DNA of 64,000 nucleotides from Metridium senile (Eukaryota > Cnidaria > Anthozoa > Actiniaria > Metridiidae), in the NCBI GenBank assembly GCA_949775045.1, contig OX459096.1, positions 42,652,379 through 42,716,378 of the forward strand. The letters are read 5' to 3'. Under the pieces are notes generated by a model that was not told the DNA's origin, made no database searches, and saw only the letters and a list, made by a program, of their open reading frames with translations. Positions within the stretch are counted from its first letter, which is position 1, and every line of letters begins with the position of its first letter. This document shows, one piece after another, positions 1 through 9,388 of this stretch. The position numbers and the translations under genes were made by a program.

Positions 1-49
1 ATGTTAACGTATATATGCAGGTTACATGCTTTTTGTTTTAAACTATTAT

Positions 50-1464
50 TTACAAACGTAGTCTAATAGGTGCTTTGATAGCACGTCCATATCTAGTAGT
101 ATACATTGATTGTTCGTTCCCGCCTTTTGTAGCTTCACTCGTCTTCGCGATCGGTATTTCTTGAACCGGATCTGATGCCGGTGGTTTACTATAGCTAAAT
201 AAGTTTGGATGCTCTTGTGCGTTAGGTGCAGGTTGTATCTTTAGATAAAGTCTTTTTGCTGGTTCATGAGGCTGGCTTGGTCTTGGTCTTAGATGCTCTC
301 TGGTTCTTTGGTAGAGTTTACCGTTCATCTCAATTATGTATGTCCTCGGTTCACTTATTGGACTCGGTATTCTTGAGACTTCACTTTTGTCCCACGTTGC
401 TTTATGTGTGTTGTACACATACACTGGTTCTTTGGCGAGTAAGGGTCTCTTGTCAAATTTACTTACTTTCTTGTTGTAGAACAGTTCTTGTTTCTCTTGG
501 GACATTCTGTTTGCTTCCTTGTGTTGATCGTTGTCTGGATGTGAAGACTGTAGGGCGTGGTTGCTGCTTGGGATAAGTAGTTTGGGTTTGCGTCCGTATA
601 ATAGCTCATAAGGTGATGGCATACTACTTGACAGGTGTGTAATTCTGTACATCCAAAGTGCTGTGTTAGGGCATTTCTTCTCGTCCTTAGCTTTCCTCCA
701 TAAGGATTTACATGTTCCAACTGCTCTTTCAGCTACACTGTTCGCTTGGTGATGGTAGGGTGAACTAAATGTTAACTTGATTCCGCTGTTTTCACATTTC
801 TCGCGGAACTCTTTGCTAATGTACTGTGTACCAAAGTCAGCGTGGATGTGCGATGGTAGTCCATATTCTGCCAACACGTGCTGGAAGTGATTGCAAATGG
901 TGTTAGCCGTTATGTTAGCCATGAGGCGTACCACTGGAAAGCTGGAGTAGTGCAGTGGTCGACAATCATAAGATACTTTGACCCGTTGAATTCAAAGATA
1001 TCAGTTCCTAATTTCTCCCATGGTCTAGAGGGAAGATCTGGTTGCATGATTGGTAATCTGGGTTGGGCTGGTTGGTGCTTGTTGCAAGCCTCACATTCCT
1101 TTACCATTTGTCTGAAATCATATTGATCCCTGGCCAGAACACTGCTTCTCAAGCCAGCAAAATGCATTTCGTCTCTCCTTGGTGCCCTCGGTGAATTGCA
1201 TCTAGTACTTGTTTCCTCAGTGATGCTGGTATAAGGATTCTGTCACCTTTAAGGATTAGTCCGTCTTCTAGGACAAGGTCACATCTAAAGTTCCAGAAAT
1301 CTACTACCTCTTGCGGGCATTCTTTTCTGTGAGCAGGCCATCTTTTGAAACACTCCTTGGTGCCCTCGGTGAAATGCATCTAGTATTTGTTTCCTCAGTG
1401 ATGCTGGTATAAGGATTCTGTCACATTTAAGGATTAGTCCGTCTTCTAGGACAAGGTCACATCT
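50..1464 (-). pseudogene. pol: integrase, with internal tandem duplication and frameshift
   Basis: The zinc-binding region ends in CEACNKHQ. The catalytic core shows the first Asp in KLGTDIFEFNGSKYL, the second in HIHADFGTQYISKEF and the Glu in NSVAERAVGTCK, a DD(35)E arrangement. The C-terminal part ends in the usual YQRTREHLRP block. The frame breaks near 940 between the first and second Asp. About 180 bp of the N-terminal coding region is present twice (roughly 1179-1358 and 1359-1464, the second copy continuing at 1833 beyond the solo LTR). There is no chromodomain before the stop at about 50. Confidence 0.88.
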
Positions 1465-1537
1465 TGTAACGTCCTTCGGATAAACAGCTATCCGCACGTC
1501 TTGTAATGTGATTCAGTCGAGTCGGATTGACATGTGC

Positions 1538-1583
<46 letters not shown>

Positions 1584-1827
1584 TTTTTTTTAGTTAATAA
1601 ATCTCCTCTTTAATTCCTTGATTATTCGACTTTAACTTGATCTACAATTGTGTGGTTTTCTATGATTAATTAAATAAGATAATAATCAGACAAATATATA
1701 TGAAAAATTAAAAGAAAATAACGAAATGTTTACAATAACAAAAAACCTACCGAACTCTTGTCAAACTCGAACTAAATAAATTAATATATAATAGCCCATG
1801 ATCCTTAGCGGTGGTATGGTAGTCACA
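1465..1827. mobile_element. solo LTR inserted in the integrase region
   Basis: A 363-bp insert begins TGTAAC, ends GTCACA and is flanked by a 5-bp duplication CATCT (1460-1464 and 1828-1832). The uninterrupted sequence exists at about 1268-1285, so the insertion point is unambiguous. It contains a (CAA)n microsatellite at 1537-1582. On the minus strand an AT-rich TATATA stretch lies near one end, as expected for an LTR promoter. It has no coding capacity and differs from the host element's LTR. Confidence 0.75.
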
Positions 1828-2498
1828 CATCTAAAGTTCCAGAAATCTGCTACCTCTTGCGGGCATTCTTTTCTGTGAGCAGGCCATCCTTTGTAAACAG
1901 TATCCTTAAGCTTAATCATCTCTGGATCTAGTGCGGTTGCAGATTTCAGTAGGTTGACGTCGACAGGGCAAGGGGTGTCTGTGACGAAGTGGATTTCCTT
2001 TTGTTGTTTACGATCTGGCGGTGTCTTCCTGTCGAAGCATACTCTTGACAGTGCGTCCGCGACTGGGATAGTTTTGCCTGGCTTGTATTGGACTTTAACA
2101 TCAAATCTGAGGCATCTTAGTAGTAATCTTTGGAGCCTTCCCGGGGCTTGTGCAATGTTCTTCTTGAAGATCTGTTCAAGGGGTGAGTGGTCAGTTTCTA
2201 CGATTGTTGTCCGTCCCAGTAAGTAGTATTCGAACTTCTCAAGACCATACGTCACAGCTAAGCATTCACGCTCGATGTTTGAATATCTCTTTTCTGTTTC
2301 TGTAAGTGATCTGGATGACATCGCGATGATTCTTTCGTTACCTTCTGAATCGATTTGTCGAATCCACGCGGCTAGTCCTTCCTGGCTTGCGTCAGATTGG
2401 AGGACAGTGGTTGGTTCTGGATCGTAATAGGTAATACTGGTGCTGAACAGATTTCTTCTTTTATCTTGTCGAGTGCGTCCTGGTGACGTTGTTCCCAT
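1828..2498 (-). pseudogene. pol: RNase H domain and start of integrase
   Basis: Catalytic residues of the Ty3/gypsy RNase H are visible: LQSDASQEGL, NIERECLAV, VETDHSPLEQ and VADALSRV. It would remove the RNA strand during cDNA synthesis. Downstream the frame enters the integrase N-terminal region (GWPAHRKECPQEV) and is cut by the solo LTR at 1827; the coding sequence resumes beyond that insertion. Confidence 0.9.
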
Positions 2499-3435
2499 CT
2501 GAAGTGTGTATTTTTCTTTGTTAGCTCTCCTAGAGGTGCCGTCAGGTGTGCGAGCTTCGTTGAATACCTGTTGAGGTAAGTGATTAACCCGAGAGTGCTT
2601 AAAAGTTCCTTGGCGTTGGTGGGTGCTTGAATGTTCTTAATCGCCTCTAGTTTACTGCCTGATGGCTTGATTCCTTCTGACGTTAGTGTATGTCCGTAGA
2701 AGTTTACGCTTTGCTGTTTGAACTGAAGTTTTTCTGAATTTAGGCTTACATTGTTCTTCCTTGTTGTTTCGAGCATTTTCATAAATGCCTGATCGTGTTC
2801 TTGCTGCGTCGATCCTGCGATGATGATGTCATCTGCGATTCCGGTGACGTTTGGTATGTCTTTGTATACTTCGTCTAGTTTGCGTTGGAAGATGTCTTGA
2901 GATACGCTCACTCCAAAGGGTAAGCGTTTGAATCTGTACCTGCCGAACGGCGTGTTGAAGGTGCATAGAAGACTTGATGCGTGGTCTAGTTCAACGTGCC
3001 GGTAACCTTTCTTTGTGTCAGCTACTGAGAAGAATTCCTTTCCGTGTAGTTGCGGTAGTATCTCGTCTATTGTCCTGCTATAGTAATGTTCACGTCGTAT
3101 GTTCTTGTTTAAGTCCTTGGGGTCAAGGCATAGTCTCACTTTTTGCTTTCCATCTTCGGTCTTGTTTACGTTGCAGACTATTGAGTTGACCCATTCCGTT
3201 GGTTCGGTGACCTCTGTAATGATATCATCGTCGATCATCTTGTCTAGTTCTGTTTTATAGAGTGGTAAGATGTGTACTGGGACTGTGCGTGGTGGGTGCA
3301 CGACTGGTTTTGGGTCGTCAACTAACTGGATGTGTTATTGTTCTCCTGGTAATCGTCCTACTTTATCAAAACAATCTTTAAAGTCATCCTTAACAATTGA
3401 TTTAGAAAGGTTCTGTGCGTTGCTCGTTGATAGAG
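2372..3435 (-). pseudogene. pol: reverse transcriptase domain
   Basis: Conserved blocks are in order: RLCLDPKDLNK, FSVADTKKGYRHVELD (first catalytic Asp), TPFGRYRFKRLPFGV, and the catalytic box GIADDIII. The box has Ile-Ala before the Asp pair where YxDD is usual; both catalytic Asp are kept. An in-frame TAA at 3335-3337 lies just before the domain. The frame runs on through the thumb/connection (FYGHTLTSEGIKPS) and is lost near 2380, where RNase H continues in another frame. Confidence 0.93.
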
Positions 3436-3957
3436 TTAAGTTCGTCGAAACACGGTTACTATTCCAAGGTCCTGCGCTTGCTCGCAACCGATCATCGAGG
3501 GACTACCTGGTGCATCAACTACGTTGAATTTTGCTTCGATGGACTTCTTGTTGTATGTGACTTTTAGCTTTGTGGTTCCCAGGTTTTGAATCTTGGATCC
3601 TCCGTAGCCTCTCAAGATGCTGTCTGATGGTTCTAAGTTGATTGAGATTGGTAGTATCTGGAGGTCGTCGGTCGTTAGTATATAGGTGTCGGCTCCAGTG
3701 TCTATTTTCATGTTAACATCACATTTGTGATTGAGTTTGATGCGTTTGTAGATCCTGCTCTTGTGGCTGTCTATGTTGTGTATAGTGTTCTCGGTTGAGA
3801 TAGATCCTAATATGACGGTTATTGGTTCAGTGTCGCTGCAACCTTCTTCTTCGTAAGTGTAGGCGTTACTAGGGTACTCTGTAGTGTCGTCATGCTGTAT
3901 GTGTATGTCTTGACCTTCGTAGCTTGGGTCGTCCACTATCTCATGTAGTTGTTTAAC
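3436..3957 (-). pseudogene. retrotransposon aspartic protease region
   Basis: An open stretch directly after the zinc knuckles carries the active-site triad in MKIDTGADTYIL, with the flap-like GYGGS and the second hydrophobic strand before MIGCEQAQDLGI. This is the retropepsin pattern of Ty3/gypsy Pol and would cut the Gag-Pol polyprotein. The frame ends at 3436, shortly after the domain, and runs into a damaged linker to reverse transcriptase. Confidence 0.88.
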
Positions 3958-4760
3958 TTTCCTCTTCATACAAACTTTAAGAAAGTGTCCTTTCTTTTTA
4001 CAGAATTTGCATGTTGCACTTATAGCCGGACAGGCTGCTTGTTTTTCATGGTCTCCGCCACATCGAAAGCATCCATTGAACTTGAAGTCGAATTTCCTTG
4101 GTTTAGGATTGAAAGTGCCTTTCCGTTTTCCCGCCGTTTGTGGGGTTCCTGTGGTTTTGAACTTGGCATTTTGCTTCGAATGGAGTGTGCTTCTTTGTTG
4201 TCAATTTCACTGCCTTGAGTGATAATTTTCATGTGAGCTCTGGTGCTCTCTTCTGTTTTGGCTAGGTCGTAGACTTGTTGAAATGTTAGCTTATTTCCGA
4301 GAGATATGGCGTCCTTTCGTGCTTTGTCAGATTTAATTCCAAATACCAGAGTGTCGCGTAATGTCTCGTCTTTGAACTGTTGATCGTATCCGCCATCGTC
4401 AATAAGACTTCGTGCTTTCGTTACAAATTCTTCTAATAGCATATCTCCTTGCTTTAGACATCGAAGTTGAAATCGTGCTAAGATGTGATTGCTTTTTGGC
4501 TTGGTATAAGCTTCTCAATGTTGAAATACAGGGTCTAACTTTAACTCGTCGCCGTCGTTAGCCCACGTTGCTGTGTTGTATATTTCAAGACCTTTATCGC
4601 CGATCCATAACAATAAAAATCTTACTTTTTTCTGCTCTGCTGATTTTTCCAATGGTCCATCGAATATCCGTTGACATTTTTGCTTGAAAAGTTTATATCT
4701 CTTGTGGATATCGCCCGGACTCGACCAGTCCATGGTTGGTGGTGTGAATCTATCCGCCAT
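3958..4760 (-). pseudogene. gag: gag-like protein with two CCHC zinc knuckles (frameshifted)
   Basis: The reading frame opens at 4760 with MADRF. It has the capsid-like helical composition usual for gypsy gag, is broken near 4440-4515 and changes frame again near 4120. Two zinc knuckles follow in the recovered frame, CFRCGGDHEKQAAC (about 4026-4068) and CKFCKKKGHFLKVC (about 3969-4011); both fit C-x2-C-x4-H-x4-C. In a working element this protein would form the particle and bind the genomic RNA. The breaks mean this copy could not make it. Confidence 0.85.
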
Positions 4761-4868
4761 GATTGAAGTCTTGAACTTGAATATCGAAATTTAGCGTCTT
4801 GAAAGTGTTGAAAGTTGAAATTTGAACTACTTGAGTGGTAGTATCTTGAGTTGCTTGGATTATGCCCA

Positions 4869-4882
4869 CGATCCTGCCACCA
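4869..4882 (-). promoter_or_regulatory. primer binding site for a host tRNA
   Basis: Reads TGGTGGCAGGATCG on the minus strand, immediately after the LTR terminal CA. TGG complements the CCA tail of a tRNA. The rest resembles the 3' end of a tRNA-Leu type acceptor arm, but the exact tRNA cannot be settled by eye. Confidence 0.65.
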
Positions 4883-5017
4883 TGTCAAAGTTTAGGAGTT
4901 CTTTTATCTGTTTATTCAAGCAACTAGAATCATCATACTACATCATGCTCTCGCGAGCCGTACTGATTATGCAATCAAGTTTGGTCTATGACCATATATG
5001 GGGTACATACTACGACA
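4883..5017 (-). mobile_element. 5' LTR of the Ty3/gypsy element (135 bp)
   Basis: On the plus strand it begins TGTCAAAG and ends TACGACA, the TG...CA form of an LTR. The primer binding site abuts its inner edge. Its outer edge is set by the sudden start of tRNA-Asp repeat flank (CTACTTATAACTG) at 5018. The length is short for the family, and the second LTR is outside the window, so the boundary rests on the junctions alone. Confidence 0.7.
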
Positions 5018-5095
5018 CTACTTATAACTGAACTTGCGTTGATGAGCAGTATTTGATAGCATGTGTAACTGAAGTATTTAAAAAAATGTGACCCT

Positions 5096-5167
5096 CTCCC
5101 CGGCGGGGAATCGAACCCCTGTCTCCCGCGTGACAGGCGGGGATACTCACCACTATACTACCGAGGA
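5096..5167 (-). tRNA. tRNA-Asp(GTC), unit 1
   Basis: A box TAGTATAGTGG and B box GGTTCGATTCC are intact and the acceptor stem TCCTCGG/CCGGGGA pairs. One change turns the first T-stem pair from C-G into an A-G mismatch; units 10 and 21 share it. It is the unit next to the retrotransposon. Confidence 0.95.
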
Positions 5168-5246
5168 TCTACTTATAACTGAACTTGCGTTGATGAGCAG
5201 TATTTGATAGCATGTGTAATTGACTTATTTAAAAAATTGTGACCCT

Positions 5247-5318
5247 CTCCCCGGCGGGGAATCGAACCCCGGTCTCCCGCGTGACAGGCGGGGATACTCA
5301 CCACTATACTACCGAGGA
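5247..5318 (-). tRNA. tRNA-Asp(GTC), unit 2
   Basis: Consensus gene body, all four stems pair, no intron; T6 run downstream. Confidence 0.96.
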
Positions 5319-5397
5319 TCTTCTTATAACTGAACTTGCGTTGATGAGCAGTATTTGATAGCATGTGTAACTGAAGTATTTTAAAAAATGTGACCCT

Positions 5398-5469
5398 CTC
5401 CCCGGCGGGAAATCGAACCCCGGTCTCCCGCGTGACAGGCGGGGATACTCACCACTATACTACCGAGGA
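5398..5469 (-). tRNA. tRNA-Asp(GTC), unit 3
   Basis: One C-to-T change in the 3' side of the T stem gives a G-U pair; otherwise consensus. Confidence 0.95.
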
Positions 5470-5548
5470 TCTACTTATAACTGAACTTGCGTTGATGAGC
5501 AGTATTTGATAGCATGTGTAATTGACTTATTTAAAAAATTGTGACCCT

Positions 5549-5620
5549 CTCCCCGGCGGGGAATCGAACCCCGGTCTCCCGCGTGACAGGCGGGGATACT
5601 CACCACTATACTACCGAGGA
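5549..5620 (-). tRNA. tRNA-Asp(GTC), unit 4
   Basis: Consensus gene body with anticodon loop CTGTCAC. Confidence 0.96.
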
Positions 5621-5699
5621 TCTTCTTATAACTGAACTTGCGTTGATGAGCAGTATTTGATAGCATGTGTAACTGAATTATTTAAAAAAATGTGACCCT

Positions 5700-5771
5700 C
5701 TCCCCGGCGGGGAATCGAACCCCGGTCTCCCGCGTGACAGGCGGGGATACTCACCACTATACTACCGAGGA
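5700..5771 (-). tRNA. tRNA-Asp(GTC), unit 5
   Basis: Consensus gene body; trailer with T7. Confidence 0.96.
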
Positions 5772-5850
5772 TCTACTTATAACTGAACTTTCGTTGATGA
5801 ACAGTATTTGATAGCATGTGTAATTGACTTATTTAAAAAATTGTGACCCT

Positions 5851-5922
5851 CTCCCCGGCGGGGAATCGAACCCCGGTCTCCCGCGTGACAGGCGGGGATA
5901 CTCACCACTATACTACCGAGGA
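5851..5922 (-). tRNA. tRNA-Asp(GTC), unit 6
   Basis: Consensus gene body. Confidence 0.96.
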
Positions 5923-6001
5923 TCTACTTATAACTGAACTTTCGTTGATGAGCAGTATTTGATAGCATGTGTAATTGACTTATTTAAAAAATTGTGACCC
6001 T

Positions 6002-6073
6002 CTCCCCGGCGGGGAATCGAACCCCGGTCTCCCGCGTGACAGGCGGGGATACTCACCACTATACTACCAAGGA
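6002..6073 (-). tRNA. tRNA-Asp(GTC), unit 7
   Basis: Acceptor position 5 is T instead of C, giving a G-U pair; otherwise consensus. Confidence 0.95.
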
Positions 6074-6152
6074 TCTACTTATAACTGAACTTTCGTTGAT
6101 GAGCAGTATTTGATAGCATGTGTAACTGAATTATTTAAAAAATTGTGACCCT

Positions 6153-6224
6153 CTCCCCGGCGGGGAATCGAACCCCGGTCTCCCGCGTGACAGGCGGGGA
6201 TACTCACCACTATACTACCGAGGA
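6153..6224 (-). tRNA. tRNA-Asp(GTC), unit 8
   Basis: Consensus gene body. Confidence 0.96.
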
Positions 6225-6301
6225 TCTTCTTATAACTGTATTTCGTTGATGAGCAGTATTTGATAGCATGTGTAACTGAATTATTTAAAAAAATTATGAC
6301 C

Positions 6302-6373
6302 CTCCCCGGCGGGGAATCGAACCCCGGTCTCCCGCGTGACAGGCGGGGATACTCACCACTATACTACCGAGGA
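6302..6373 (-). tRNA. tRNA-Asp(GTC), unit 9
   Basis: Consensus gene body; the trailer lacks a 2-bp CT step, as in unit 20. Confidence 0.96.
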
Positions 6374-6451
6374 TCTACTTATAACTGTATTTCGTTGATG
6401 AGCAGTATTTGATAGCATGTGTAATTGACTGATTTAAAAAATTGTGACCCT

Positions 6452-6523
6452 CTCCCCGGCGGGGAATCGAACCCCTGTCTCCCGCGTGACAGGCGGGGAT
6501 ACTCACCACTATACTACCGAGGA
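6452..6523 (-). tRNA. tRNA-Asp(GTC), unit 10
   Basis: Carries the same T-stem A-G mismatch as units 1 and 21; the trailer variant ACTGATTT is shared with units 21 and 27. Confidence 0.95.
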
Positions 6524-6602
6524 TCTTCTTATAACTGAACTTGCGTTGATGAGCAGTATTTGATAGCATGTGTAATTGACTTATTTAAAAAATTGTGACC
6601 CT

Positions 6603-6674
6603 CTCCCCGGCGGGGAATCGAACCCCGGTCTCCCGCGTGACAGGCGGGGATACTCACCACTATACTACCGAGGA
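6603..6674 (-). tRNA. tRNA-Asp(GTC), unit 11
   Basis: Consensus gene body; its spacer matches unit 22. Confidence 0.96.
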
Positions 6675-6753
6675 TCTACTTATAACTGAACTTGCGTTGA
6701 TGAGCAGTATTTGATAGCATGTGTAACTGAAGTATTTTAAAAAATGTGACCCT

Positions 6754-6825
6754 CTCCCCGGCGGGGAATCGAACCCCGGTCTCCCGCGTGACAGGCGGGG
6801 ATACTCACCACTATACTACCGAGGA
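6754..6825 (-). tRNA. tRNA-Asp(GTC), unit 12
   Basis: Consensus gene body; trailer variant GAAGTATTTT is shared with units 3 and 23. Confidence 0.96.
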
Positions 6826-6904
6826 TCTACTTATAACTGAACTTGCGTTGATGAGCAGTATTTGATAGCATGTGTAATTGACTTATTTAAAAAATTGTGA
6901 CCCT

Positions 6905-6976
6905 CTCCCCGGCGGGGAATCGAACCCCGGTCTCCCGCGTGACAGGCGGGGATACTCACCACTATACTACCGAGGA
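6905..6976 (-). tRNA. tRNA-Asp(GTC), unit 13
   Basis: Consensus gene body; matches unit 24. Confidence 0.96.
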
Positions 6977-7055
6977 TCTACTTATAACTGAACTTTCGTT
7001 GATGAGCAGTATTTGATAGCATGTGTAACTGAATTATTTAAAAAAATGTGACCCT

Positions 7056-7127
7056 CTCCCCGGCGGGGAATCGAACCCCGGTCTCCCGCGTGACAGGCGG
7101 GGATACTCACCACTATACTACCGAGGA
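7056..7127 (-). tRNA. tRNA-Asp(GTC), unit 14
   Basis: Consensus gene body; T7 trailer. Confidence 0.96.
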
Positions 7128-7206
7128 TCTACTTATAACTGAACTTTCGTTGATGAGAAGTATTTGATAGCATGTGTAATTGACTTATTTAAAAAATTGT
7201 GACCCT

Positions 7207-7278
7207 CTCCCCGGCGGGGAATCGAACCCCGGTCTCCCGCGTGACAGGCGGGGATACTCACCACTATACTACCGAGGA
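7207..7278 (-). tRNA. tRNA-Asp(GTC), unit 15
   Basis: Consensus gene body; the spacer on its left has a private change (GAGAAG for GAGCAG). Confidence 0.96.
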
Positions 7279-7357
7279 TCTACTTATAACTGAACTTTCG
7301 TTGATGAGCAGTATTTGATAGCATGTGTAACTGAATTATTTAAAAAATTGTGACCCT

Positions 7358-7429
7358 CTCCCCGGCGGGGAATCGAACCCCGGTCTCCCGCGTGACAGGC
7401 GGGGATACTCACCACTATACTACCGAGGA
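7358..7429 (-). tRNA. tRNA-Asp(GTC), unit 16
   Basis: Consensus gene body; with unit 17 it resembles units 25-26. Confidence 0.96.
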
Positions 7430-7508
7430 TCTTCTTATAACTGTATTTCGTTGATGAGCAGTATTTGATAGCATGTGTAACTGAATTATTTAAAAAAATT
7501 ATGACCCT

Positions 7509-7580
7509 CTCCCCGGCGGGGAATCGAACCCCGGTCTCCCGCGTGACAGGCGGGGATACTCACCACTATACTACCGAGGA
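7509..7580 (-). tRNA. tRNA-Asp(GTC), unit 17
   Basis: Consensus gene body; trailer variant AATTATGACC. Confidence 0.96.
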
Positions 7581-7659
7581 TCTTCTTATAACTGAACTTG
7601 CGTTGATGAGCAGTATTTGATAGCATGTGTAATTGACTTATTTAAAAAATTGTGACCCT

Positions 7660-7731
7660 CTCCCCGGCGGGGAATCGAACCCCGGTCTCCCGCGTGACAG
7701 GCGGGGATACTCACCACTATACTACCGAGGA
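7660..7731 (-). tRNA. tRNA-Asp(GTC), unit 18
   Basis: Consensus gene body. Confidence 0.96.
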
Positions 7732-7810
7732 TCTACTTATAACTGAACTTTCGTTGATGAGCAGTATTTGATAGCATGTGTAATTGACTTATTTAAAAAA
7801 TTGTGACCCT

Positions 7811-7882
7811 CTCCCCGGCGGGGAATCGAACCCCGGTCTCCCGCGTGACAGGCGGGGATACTCACCACTATACTACCGAGGA
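7811..7882 (-). tRNA. tRNA-Asp(GTC), unit 19
   Basis: Consensus gene body. Confidence 0.96.
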
Positions 7883-7959
7883 TCTTCTTATAACTGTATT
7901 TCGTTGATGAGCAGTATTTGATAGCATGTGTAACTGAATTATTTAAAAAAATTATGACC

Positions 7960-8031
7960 CTCCCCGGCGGGGAATCGAACCCCGGTCTCCCGCGTGACAG
8001 GCGGGGATACTCACCACTATACTACCGAGGA
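7960..8031 (-). tRNA. tRNA-Asp(GTC), unit 20
   Basis: Consensus gene body; shares the 2-bp trailer deletion of unit 9, marking the second copy of the 11-unit block. Confidence 0.96.
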
Positions 8032-8109
8032 TCTACTTATAACTGTATTTCGTTGATGAGCAGTATTTGATAGCATGTGTAATTGACTGATTTAAAAAAT
8101 TGTGATCCT

Positions 8110-8181
8110 CTCCCCGGCGGGGAATCGAACCCCTGTCTCCCGCGTGACAGGCGGGGATACTCACCACTATACTACCGAGGA
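8110..8181 (-). tRNA. tRNA-Asp(GTC), unit 21
   Basis: Has the T-stem A-G mismatch of unit 10 plus a private C-to-T change just beyond the 3' end. Confidence 0.95.
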
Positions 8182-8260
8182 TCTTCTTATAACTGAACTT
8201 GCGTTGATGAGCAGTATTTGATAGCATGTGTAATTGACTTATTTAAAAAATTGTGACCCT

Positions 8261-8332
8261 CTCCCCGGCGGGGAATCGAACCCCGGTCTCCCGCGTGACA
8301 GGCGGGGATACTCACCACTATACTACCGAGGA
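8261..8332 (-). tRNA. tRNA-Asp(GTC), unit 22
   Basis: Consensus gene body. Confidence 0.96.
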
Positions 8333-8411
8333 TCTACTTATAACTGAACTTGCGTTGATGAGCAGTATTTGATAGCATGTGTAACTGAAGTATTTTAAAA
8401 AATGTGACCCT

Positions 8412-8483
8412 CTCCCCGGCGGGGAATCGAACCCCGGTCTCCCGCGTGACAGGCGGGGATACTCACCACTATACTACCGAGGA
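8412..8483 (-). tRNA. tRNA-Asp(GTC), unit 23
   Basis: Consensus gene body. Confidence 0.96.
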
Positions 8484-8562
8484 TCTACTTATAACTGAAC
8501 TTGCGTTGATGAGCAGTATTTGATAGCATGTGTAATTGACTTATTTAAAAAATTGTGACCCT

Positions 8563-8634
8563 CTCCCCGGCGGGGAATCGAACCCCGGTCTCCCGCGTGA
8601 CAGGCGGGGATACTCACCACTATACTACCGAGGA
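8563..8634 (-). tRNA. tRNA-Asp(GTC), unit 24
   Basis: Consensus gene body. Confidence 0.96.
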
Positions 8635-8713
8635 TCTACTTATAACTGAACTTTCGTTGATGAGCAGTATTTGATAGCATGTGTAACTGAATTATTTAAA
8701 AAATTGTGACCCT

Positions 8714-8785
8714 CTCCCCGGCGGGGAATCGAACCCCGGTCTCCCGCGTGACAGGCGGGGATACTCACCACTATACTACCGAGGA
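8714..8785 (-). tRNA. tRNA-Asp(GTC), unit 25
   Basis: Consensus gene body. Confidence 0.96.
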
Positions 8786-8864
8786 TCTTCTTATAACTGT
8801 ATTTCGTTGATGAGCAGTATTTGATAGCATGTGTAACTGAATTATTTAAAAAAATTATGACCCT

Positions 8865-8936
8865 CTCCCCGGCGGGGAATCGAACCCCGGTCTCCCGCGT
8901 GACAGGCGGGGATACTCACCACTATACTACCGAGGA
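8865..8936 (-). tRNA. tRNA-Asp(GTC), unit 26
   Basis: Consensus gene body. Confidence 0.96.
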
Positions 8937-9014
8937 TCTACTTATAACTGTATTTCGTTGATGAGCAGTATTTGATAGCATGTGTAATTGACTGATTTAA
9001 AAAATTGTGACCCT

Positions 9015-9086
9015 CTCCCCGGCGGGGAATCGAACCCCGATCTCCCGCGTGACAGTCGGGGATACTCACCACTATACTACCGAGGA
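9015..9086 (-). tRNA. tRNA-Asp(GTC), unit 27 (most diverged)
   Basis: Two substitutions: the innermost anticodon-stem pair becomes an A-G mismatch, and the last variable-loop base is T. The anticodon is still GTC. It may be less active. Confidence 0.9.
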
Positions 9087-9165
9087 TCTTCTTATAACTG
9101 AACTTGCGTTGATGAGCAGTATTTGATAGCATGTGTAACTGAATTATTTAAAAAAATGTGACCCT

Positions 9166-9237
9166 CTCCCCGGCGGGGAATCGAACCCCGGTCTCCCGCG
9201 TGACAGGCGGGGATACTCACCACTATACTACCGAGGA
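9166..9237 (-). tRNA. tRNA-Asp(GTC), unit 28
   Basis: Consensus gene body. Confidence 0.96.
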
Positions 9238-9316
9238 TCTACTTATAACTGAACTTGCGTTGATGAGCAGTATTTGATAGCATGTGTAATTGACTTATTT
9301 AAAAATTTGTGACCCT

Positions 9317-9388
9317 CTCCCCGGCGGGGAATCGAACCCCGGTCTCCCGCGTGACAGGCGGGGATACTCACCACTATACTACCGAGGA
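9317..9388 (-). tRNA. tRNA-Asp(GTC), unit 29, last of array
   Basis: Consensus gene body. The 5' flank leaves the array consensus about 15 bp upstream, where the repeat ends and unique intron sequence begins. Confidence 0.96.

Larger units (their letters stand above)
1..5017 (-). mobile_element. Ty3/gypsy LTR retrotransposon, decayed copy
   Basis: On the minus strand the order is LTR, primer binding site, gag with two CCHC knuckles, aspartic protease, reverse transcriptase, RNase H and integrase, which is the Ty3/gypsy (Metaviridae-type) order. The copy is dead: there are frame breaks in gag (about 4120), between reverse transcriptase and RNase H (about 2400-2500) and in integrase (about 940), an in-frame stop at 3335-3337, and a solo LTR plus a tandem duplication inside integrase. 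The 3' LTR must lie left of the window, because the integrase frame runs to about position 50. The right LTR abuts the tRNA-Asp array. Family placement is firm; the lineage within Ty3/gypsy is not resolved by eye. Confidence 0.93.

Noticed and set aside
5173..9132. Repeated 63-64 codon minus-strand frames (MLSNTAHQRKFSYK...)
   Set aside because: They read through tRNA-Asp genes and spacers; pure shadows of the array.
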